A stretch of 5,531 nt of DNA from Nitrososphaeraceae archaeon. Its GTDB lineage: Archaea; Thermoproteota; Nitrososphaeria; Nitrososphaerales; Nitrososphaeraceae. The notes below the pieces were generated by a model, which worked only from the letters and a program-made list of their open reading frames with translations, made no database searches and had not been told where the DNA came from. The DNA is taken from contig JASHSN010000566.1 in the NCBI GenBank assembly GCA_030038695.1, forward strand, positions 1-5,531. Direction: 5' to 3'. This document shows, in pieces, positions 4,673 to 5,531 of this stretch. A program made the position numbers and the translations under genes. Each line of letters starts with the position of its first letter. The stretch's first letter is position 1.

Positions 4673-4888
4673 ATGATTACGAATCATAATTCGGATAAAA
4701 TCTTGGTAGTTTTGACCAAGCATTACGGATTTGTAATTGATAGGATAAGTAACACCCATTTTCAACTAAACCATCCGGACGGAAGACATCTAACCGTACC
4801 AAGGCACAATCGAATCAAACTAGGTGTTATCAAATCGATTACTGCCCAAGTACACGCTACAGAAGAGGAATTCTTGAAACATTTTTAG
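4673..4888 (+). CDS. hicA: HicA-family mRNA interferase toxin
   Basis: This 71-residue protein matches the small HicA (YcfA-like) dsRBD-fold family over its whole length. An N-terminal helix with K-I-L-V-V-L-T-K-H-Y-G-F is followed by a strand ending in T-H-F, whose His29 corresponds to the catalytic His of the usual G-S-H motif. Then come HPDGRHLTVPRH and a C-terminal helix region ending EEEFLKHF. The Gly-Ser before the catalytic His is replaced by Asn-Thr, an unusual variant that could reduce activity. Family members cleave mRNA independently of the ribosome and are held inactive by HicB. The ATG is separated by one base from the hicB stop, so the two were one transcript. With hicB frameshifted, either this toxin is weak, an antitoxin acts from elsewhere, or the shift is bypassed. 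Confidence 0.88.
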   Translation: MITNHNSDKILVVLTKHYGFVIDRISNTHFQLNHPDGRHLTVPRHNRIKLGVIKSITAQVHATEEEFLKHF

Positions 4889-4924
4889 CCATGCTTTTTC
4901 ATAGTTCTTAGTTGGAGTGAGATG

Positions 4925-4940
4925 CCAAAACGCTTAAACA
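4925..4940 (+). promoter_or_regulatory. Conserved promoter-like element of zinc-ribbon copy 2
   Basis: CCAAAACGCTTAAACA is identical to the minus-strand element at 780-795, with the same 29-base distance from CTTAAA to the ATG. It implies that the zinc-ribbon gene has its own promoter besides any read-through from hicBA. Confidence 0.5.
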
Positions 4941-4961
4941 TAATGCCCCGGGACAACTCTC

Positions 4962-5072
4962 ATGGTTTTGAGGAAATGCGACTTTTGTTATGAAGAAAGA
5001 GAGTGCATGAAGCATGAACCCGACGGTTGGCTGTGTGAAAGATGTCAGTATATTGGCCTGGTAGATACTTGA
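4962..5072 (+). CDS. 36-residue zinc-ribbon microprotein, copy 2
   Basis: The product starts MVLRKCDFCYEEREC and ends CERCQYIGLVDT. CxxC pairs at 6/9 and 25/28 and an extra Cys15 are shared with copy 1 (648-758). The six differing positions are 16, 18, 22, 26, 32 and 34; none is a cysteine, and several are conservative (Asp/Glu, Ile/Val, Ala/Gly). The gene begins 73 bases after the hicA stop on the same strand and has its own TATA-like element, so it may be co-transcribed with or independent of hicBA. Its repeated linkage to hicA suggests a functional or historical tie to the toxin-antitoxin locus, but no known HicBA third component has this form as far as I know. Function is unknown. Confidence 0.75.
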   Translation: MVLRKCDFCYEERECMKHEPDGWLCERCQYIGLVDT

Positions 5073-5111
5073 CGGTTTGTCTCTTACCTACGCGCTGTTC
5101 CTACAAACTCA

Positions 5112-5137
5112 TTTTACTTTGTCCCTCTCCCTCTCTC
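5112..5137 (+). terminator. Possible pyrimidine-rich terminator
   Basis: A run of T/C-rich sequence (TTTTACTTTGTCCCTCTCC and onward) lies 40 bases after zinc-ribbon copy 2 and before the next promoter. Archaeal termination often uses T-rich tracts without a hairpin. The C content makes this a weak example. Confidence 0.25.
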
Positions 5138-5148
5138 AGTGGTCGTCT

Positions 5149-5158
5149 ACTATATATT
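5149..5158 (+). promoter_or_regulatory. TATA box of the 59-residue zinc-ribbon gene
   Basis: ACTATATATT is a good archaeal TATA match about 33-42 bases before the ATG at 5191, implying a leader of roughly 10 bases. Confidence 0.5.
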
Positions 5159-5190
5159 AAAAATAACTGCAGCATATTACAATATCAAAA

Positions 5191-5370
5191 ATGAGACTAG
5201 AAGACGCTGACGATAAACACCCTAGTGGACAACTCGCGAAGGTAGATATATCTATTGAACAGGAAATCGAATGTCCTCGCTGCCATGATGTCATGATACT
5301 GCATTCTGAATTTGATAGACCAGGATACTTCTGCGAAGAATGTGAGTTTTCGCTTCACCTGAGTCATTGA
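5191..5370 (+). CDS. 59-residue zinc-ribbon protein
   Basis: The product begins MRLEDADDKHPSGQLAKVDI and continues to a four-cysteine ribbon: ECPRCHDV (Cys28, Cys31), 16 residues, then CEECEF (Cys48, Cys51), ending LHLSH. The pattern is a typical small zinc ribbon with an acidic, probably disordered N-terminus. Such single-domain proteins are common in archaea and often bind nucleic acid or partner proteins, but no specific role can be given. It is not an obvious paralogue of the 36-residue proteins; only the CxxC layout is shared. The ATG is supported by the upstream TATA box and the lack of another in-frame start nearby. The last 19 bases of the gene lie in a 45-base direct repeat that continues past the stop. 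Confidence 0.7.
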   Translation: MRLEDADDKHPSGQLAKVDISIEQEIECPRCHDVMILHSEFDRPGYFCEECEFSLHLSH

Positions 5371-5451
5371 AAATATTATCAAGTACTTTGTATCACTTCT
5401 TGCTTTGCTTCACCTGAGTCATTGAAAATATTATCAAGTACTTTGTATCAC
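5352..5451 (+). repeat. 45-base direct repeat spanning the end of a gene
   Basis: Bases 5352-5396 and 5407-5451 are identical, separated by ten bases (period 55). The first copy includes the last codons and stop of the 59-residue zinc-ribbon gene plus 26 bases of 3' flank. The second is a free-standing copy downstream. Each contains the palindrome AAGTACTT. It reads as a recent short tandem duplication. Confidence 0.95.
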
Positions 5452-5531
5452 CTCCAGTTCTGTGGTTTATCTGTAATTGGTGGTAACTTAACCCTGTGAC
5501 TTTTTCATAAATAGTTTCCTACTTAGAGAAA

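Noticed and set aside
5197..5382. A 61-residue minus-strand frame
   Set aside because: It is antisense to the 59-residue zinc-ribbon gene, which has both CxxC pairs and a TATA box.

Overview
The window looks archaeal. Several genes have an A/T-rich TATA-like box about 25-30 bases before the start codon and no Shine-Dalgarno sequence, as expected for leaderless transcripts. The DNA is AT-rich, gene density is low, and the content is small CxxC zinc-ribbon proteins, secreted Ig-like or repeat proteins and a HicBA-type toxin-antitoxin locus. This mix fits an ammonia-oxidising Nitrososphaeria (Thaumarchaeota, Nitrosocosmicus/Nitrososphaera-like). That placement is inference; no rRNA or housekeeping marker is present.

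Layout. Bases 1-545 hold two minus-strand gene relics: the tail of an HtrA/DegP-type PDZ domain and an Ig-like domain piece. Bases 648-958 hold, on the minus strand, the decayed 3' end of a hicA gene followed by a 36-residue zinc-ribbon gene. A short plus-strand helical reading frame (961-1083) abuts the relic. Bases 1085-1900 encode a secreted protein with two Ig-like domains made by internal duplication. Bases 2041-2483 are a locally GC-richer stretch with no convincing gene. Bases 2478-3646 hold two tandem minus-strand paralogues of a secreted Tyr/Gly/Cys repeat protein, both broken by frameshifts. A small unknown gene follows (3712-3909, minus), then a secreted glycine-rich protein built on a 30-base minisatellite (4099-4380).

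Bases 4454-5072 carry a frameshifted hicB antitoxin, an apparently intact hicA toxin, and a second copy of the 36-residue zinc-ribbon gene. A 59-residue zinc-ribbon gene ends the window (5191-5370), and its 3' end is part of a 45-base direct repeat.

The most notable signal is that hicA plus the 36-residue zinc-ribbon gene occurs twice, in opposite orientations about 4 kb apart. In one copy hicA is a fragment. In the other hicA is intact but its hicB is shifted. The zinc-ribbon gene and its promoter-like element are preserved in both. Stretches with nothing I can name: 1-169, 544-647, 1961-2040, 3629-3711, 4381-4453 and 5452-5531.
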